Shown here piece after piece: positions 59,481 to 64,000 of a stretch of DNA of 64,000 nt. Each line of letters opens with the position of its first letter. Position 1 is the stretch's first letter. Origin of the DNA: Phragmites australis (lineage: Eukaryota > Streptophyta > Magnoliopsida > Poales > Poaceae); the NCBI RefSeq assembly GCF_958298935.1, contig NC_084924.1, forward strand, positions 372,001-436,000. Direction: 5' to 3'. The position numbers and the translations under genes were made by a program. A model generated the notes under the pieces. It saw only the letters and a program-made list of their open reading frames with translations. It searched no databases and was not told the DNA's origin.

Positions 59481-60176
59481 AAAGAAAAACTCTATTTACT
59501 CCTCCGAACTATGTAGTTGGTCCGAATAACCTCCTAAACTTAAAATTGTCTATTTAGCCCCCGGATTCATAAACCTAGCTCACTTTGCACCCTTAGCTAC
59601 TTATGAAGCCGATTTTACTAACGTGGATGACGGTTTTACTGATTAGGTTGTCTCTTTCACTGGTTTGTGCGGGCGGCTCATAGAGGGAGAGGGAGAGAGG
59701 AACCGGAGGGAGAGGGGATGGGGTGCAGGAGCAGGATGAGCAGCGCACCGATGACGGGAGAGAGGATGAGCAGCGCGCCGATGACAAGTCGAGGCCAAAT
59801 GATGGCGCACGCGAGGAACTACATGTGAAGGGGAAGCTCACCGTGGTGCTCGTCGACTTGGAGGGGCAGCAACGTGGCGTGATGTCGGTGAGGTGCGGAG
59901 GCGGCAGTCGGAGGCAGGCAAGACGACATGGCAAGGTCAATTCCGACCGGTGAGCGATGGGCTCGGCTAGGGAATCGAGGGAGGAGGTGGAGGACAAGCT
60001 CCTCCGAGCTTTCCTTGGCTCAGCTGTGGCGAAGAGGGCACTGCACGGGCCAGCTGCGGTGTGCGCGGGTCGACAGCATGGTCTCAGGCTGTTGATACGG
60101 CAAAAGGGAGAGCAAGGAGGGGAAGCGGTGTCAAAGAGGAAGGAGGCTAGCCAAGTCGGCTCGGCGGCGGCGCAGG
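59481..60176. repeat. transposon-like segment with a GC-rich block
   Basis: 59485-59660 reads like the terminus of a grass DNA transposon (TATTTACTCCTCCGAACTAT and TTAGCCCCCGGATTCAT). 59690-60176 is GC-rich. On the minus strand part of it reads IWPRLVIGALLILSPVIGAL, with a duplicated hydrophobic VIGALLIL, but stops break the frame. It may be captured or decayed coding sequence. Confidence 0.35.
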
Positions 60177-63100
60177 TGTCACGTCCTAAATCTCCCAAAT
60201 ATATCATTAAGCATAATCGTGCATTATAAGTATTATGTTTAATTGTTGAGTGCTTGTTATTTCTAACGGTGACTTAACCTTGATGAAGTGTTATGAAAAT
60301 ACTTGATTGTTGAGTTTTCTTTTAGTTTTAGTTCCGCATAGGCGTTGTGGGTGAATCCATTTAAAATGGGATCATTTCATATTGTAATCATGGCAAAAAA
60401 AAATCCTAATTTTGTGGAGCATTAGAGCACCTCATTCTGGGTTAATAAAATTGGGAGATAATGAATAGTTTTTGCATATATAATCAACTTGTTTCTCTAG
60501 CATGTGGGCCCCACTTGGCCGGCCCACCACCTCACCCCTCCCTCACCACTCGGCTGCACGAGCATTCCCACCTTCCCTCTCACTCTCACTCACTCTCTCT
60601 GTCGGTATATCATGAACCGGGGGTCCCCCGAGTCCCAAGGTCAGGCCAGTCATCCGCCACATGGCGTCATCCCGCGGAGTCTCTCCCGCAAGGTGACAAA
60701 AGATCAAGTCCCAGGAGAGGGCGCTCGGGGCCGCAGTCGGTGGCCCCCGAGTACCCCAGTTCCCCGATGATCCACAAAATCTAAGTAACGGGAAGAAAGT
60801 GCTCGGGAAGGTGTACGGTGGCCCCCGAGCACCCTAGTCCCTCGACGACCAGGAGAGCTAAGTACCGGGAGAAACATGCCCGGGGCCGCCGACGGTGGCC
60901 CCTGGGCACCCAAGTATCCCGAGGACTCACCGAGGGAAGTTCCGGGAGAGAGTGCTCGGGGCTGCGTGCAGTAGCCCTCGAGCACTCGGTTCCCCGAGGA
61001 TCCGTACAAGTGTGCCCGGGAGAGAGTGCTCGGGGAGGTGAACAGTACCTCCGAGCACTCGGTTCCCCGAGGACAAGAAAGGGCATTCTCGGGAAAGAGT
61101 GCTCGAGGAGGTGAACAGTACCCCCGAGCACTCGGTCCCCGATAACCCAGAAAGCCCCCTGGTGGAGGCCCCCGAGGGGCCCACCGATGAGGTGTCAGCC
61201 AGTCAAAGGCCCGAGGCCACATTTAAAGAGCGTGCGTGGCCTGTCACCTCCAACTGCTCACGCCGCTTTCGGCGTCAGTTCCTGCCACGTTCTGGCAGAG
61301 AGGCGTGGGGTTATTAATTGCACGGGTCCCGTCCCGTGCCATCCGGCCTATCTCAGGATAACGTCGTGAGGGCCGAGGCGTTCCATCTGCCGCGCTGCTG
61401 TGGCAGGGGAACAAGGCAGGGCGGGCACGCCGGGCCGCTCTGCGGCTGCCCGGTGGGCCCTCTCCACGGCGCCCGTTGCCAGACCATTTATGGTGACGGA
61501 TGACCAGGCGTGTGCCGTATTTTCCACCCCCGGTCACTTCGCCCAGAGGAAATGATGACGCCCTTTCCATTTATGGTGTCTCGGAACTCATGCCCCCTCC
61601 CTCCCGTTCGAGGCACGTTGCTGCCGATGGGTACTTAAAATAGCCGGCGGCACAGAAGCATATATAGCTGAATGCATCTGGAATAGATCCTGAAGCATAG
61701 ACAAGAACACAGCACAAGAAAAACAACGGCTGAGAGGCCAGCAGTACGAGACCGGTCGAAGAACAGAGAGCCCCAGGCTCTTAGATAGACTAACATTCTT
61801 GTAACCAGCCACATCCTTGAGGGACTTCCTCAGGACATTTATAGTATCCATACAGGAGTAGGGTGTTACGCCCCCGTGCGGCCCAAACCTGTCTAAATTC
61901 CGGTGTATTTACTTCTTTTTGCACTAGGTCATTTCACCACCACCGGCAGTTGCATTCATTTCTATTTATTTCTCTGACGAACATACTCAGGATCATCCCC
62001 CCGGCCGAATCTCTGAAAAGGGGTCTCTCGGGATCCCTGCGACTGGAGTTAATCCTCCGACACTCTCCCTCCCCAAACTTGCACCTCAAGAGCAGGAGCT
62101 CTCCCTCTTCCTCAAACTCTCTTTCTCCAAAAATTATTCCCTCAAGAAGCTGAATTGAGGTATGCATGTCACACCATTATCTTTCCCACTTCTCTAACTC
62201 TCCATTCATCCAAGTTTGGTTGCATGCATGAAGATTTGGATGATTTCCAAACCATTTTGGTCACCCCTTTTCTTTGAAATTTCAGCAGCAACTTGTTCCT
62301 CTTCTCTGATCTCTTTTGTTCCATTTCTTCCCCAACCGACGGTCACCAACATCAACAAGGATAGTGGGGTAAGTCTCCTAGGTTTTTCCATGGTGAGAAT
62401 GCTCAAATTTATTGGTATTTGGATAGGTTTTGCAGCTACATTCTTGGAGTTGCGAAGAACCTTTCATTCTTGTTGAATTTGAGCTCGTAAGGAAAGAATG
62501 AGAGAGGGCTAGTGGATTATGCTTGTGGAGTGGGTAAATTAGATCTAGAATACATGCTTTAGTGTCAATATATGCTTATATGGGTTGGGGTTTAGAATGC
62601 AAGTTGAATAGGTCATCGAATCATCGAAAAACCCACCTCTGCCAGAACCTAGAAGTTCTGGATCCTAGCCCGGAAGTTTTAGGTTAAACCAAGCTAAAAC
62701 ATCCCGAGAACTCCTACCCAGAAGTTCCAGATTCTAGCTCGAAAGTTCTGGGTTAATGCAAGTTAGCCAAACCGAGAGCCCCTGTTCAGAACCCCACTCG
62801 AACATTCTAAGCATCTGGAAGTTCCGACCTCAATCTGGAACTTATGGATTAATAGAACTTACCAACCCGAGAACCCCTATTCGGAGTACAACCTGGAAGT
62901 TCCGACCTCAACACAGAACTTCCGGAATTTAGTCAGAATGTGAGATGATGCTTGGATCGGATATTTCATTGTTCTACCGCATGTTTTTGTACACTTGTCT
63001 TGTTGTACTGCATCCTTATATTTTATGTATCTTGTAGTATATGTCATTGCACCTCGTTCATGCTCATCGCATTGCATGTGCTTTTCTTTAGAGAACGGAG

Positions 63101-64000
63101 GACTGGAGTGTGATGCGGGTGTGATCAGGGGCGATTCGGTGTTTGTTGCTGTGAATTGTGAAGCTGAGCACCAAGGCAAGCATCTAAGCATATTTCACCT
63201 CATAATTTGGATCACGTTGAGTCAAAATTGATAAGTTATTGCTCTATGTATGTTATGCATATTTAGCAAATCTGTGTCGGGAATCAGTAGCACATATCTT
63301 GTTGCATTTATTCCTATATTGTTACTGATGATCTCAATCCTTGTAGCATGGGTATAACCATGTTAATGTCCAGCTTAAAACTATCTAAAATGTTTAGCAG
63401 TGTGTAGGTCCTCGGTAGAAGTCGAGCGGTGGTTAGACCATCGTTCATGAGCTTACAGCTTATTTATTGTTTCACAAAGATAATGATGATGTCGGTTTGT
63501 ATGAGTTGTGAGGATGAGACGAGATATGGGCGGTGCTAGGGGTAGATCGGGAAAGGAATCCGAATGTCATAGACCGTTTGCATTGATTAAGAATTATCCG
63601 TTATTGCAGTTGGCTTTAGCATTTTTTCGTACTTACCACATATTTGTATATGGGGCGGATGAGTTGAATACATTTGTAGTTGTGACTCTTTGGCGTACGA
63701 GTCTATGATGTTGTGGGCATAATAGGCTTGTAGATGTATTTAGTTTGCTCAGGAAGTAGTTCTAGATGACCTCCGCACCTATATCGCATATTCAAATGGT
63801 TAGGACTTATTGAAAAAGGTTGTCACGAGTACCCCCTTTATGTGGACTTTAGCAGGTCACACAAAATAAATGGTCCTCGTATTGTGTGGGTAAAGATGTA
63901 CCCCTTGCAGGGTGTAAGAATAATTCGAATTGCCACACTCTCGGTTATGAGCATGCTTCTGTCTATTTGTATCAATCGTAGAGTTTTGATGTGGAATGAT
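60177..64000 (+). mobile_element. large LTR-like retrotransposon sequence, runs off the window
   Basis: Starts TGTCACGTCCTAAATC, a recurrent grass LTR start. Non-coding throughout. The interior has near-palindromic AGAACCTAGAAGTTCTGG words (62640-62930) and, near the right edge, phrases typical of LTR U5/leader sequence (GTACCCCTTGCAGGGTGTAA). It is interrupted at 60600-62062 by another LTR. The right end lies outside the window, so whether a coding region follows is unknown. Confidence 0.5.
60600..62062 (+). mobile_element. solo LTR, second copy of the TGTCGG family, nested in another LTR
   Basis: Same ends as the copy at 28303-29730 (TGTCGG..CCGACA), flanked by the 5-bp duplication CTCTC (60595-60599 and 62063-62067). 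The opening ACCGGGGGTCCCCCGAG, six tandem palindromic units (about 60715-61145) and the closing AATCCTCCGACA correspond in order to the first copy. Sequence divergence between the two is clear by eye, so they are separate, non-recent insertions. No coding capacity. Confidence 0.88.

Noticed and set aside
59593..60207. 204-codon minus-strand frame
   Set aside because: Serine/proline/cysteine-rich, covers transposon-like ends, no family pattern; likely a compositional open frame.
1..64000. Plant biosynthetic gene cluster or a coordinated multi-gene system
   Set aside because: The genes belong to unrelated families with no shared pathway, orientation or promoter motif, other than the RPL8/PUMY divergent pair.

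Overview
This is a stretch of a plant nuclear chromosome, almost certainly from a grass (Poaceae) and most likely a panicoid. The reasons are the very GC-rich coding exons with sharply AT-richer introns and spacers, canonical GT..AG introns, the gene families present, and LTR families of the kinds typical of panicoid grasses. I see no bacterial, organellar, CRISPR or operon features, and no convincing undescribed multi-gene system. The interest lies in gene decay and nested transposon insertions.

Layout. 1-4149 (+): 3' part of a half-size ABC transporter of the ABCG3 type. 7092-11847 (+): a La-related RNA-binding protein (LARP1 group). 14737-16668: a decayed single LTR. 17545-21138 (+): a GDSL esterase/lipase of the EXL type. 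23401-24891 (+): an intronless MATE efflux transporter preceded by a uORF. 25269-30477 (+): a plastid-type DUF1499 protein, shortened at its C-terminus, whose third intron holds a non-autonomous LTR retrotransposon (26572-29852) that is itself split by a solo LTR (28303-29730). 32458-33975 (+): an intronless DUF3475/DUF668 protein (PSK SIMULATOR-like). 33976-41457: repeat-rich, with MITEs and a dead J-domain gene fragment. 41458-45962 (-): a ten-exon TBL2-like WD40 membrane protein. 46860-47846: a Ty3/gypsy fragment. 47875-55049 (-): a pseudouridine-5'-phosphate glycosidase gene that is now a pseudogene, with a 2.6 kb solo LTR 12 bp inside one intron. 55444-56358 (+): ribosomal protein uL2 (RPL8), head-to-head with that pseudogene. 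57329-57775 (+): a small membrane protein. 57776-64000: transposon remnants, including a second copy of the 28303-29730 LTR family inside another LTR.

The genes look like independent housekeeping, transport and signalling genes, with no sign that neighbours work together. Exon boundaries were assigned by reading splice sites, checking phase, and comparing the translation with family patterns from memory. Every complete spliced model given here sums to a multiple of three. TE boundaries with stated target-site duplications were read directly from the sequence; family names for repeats are inference.
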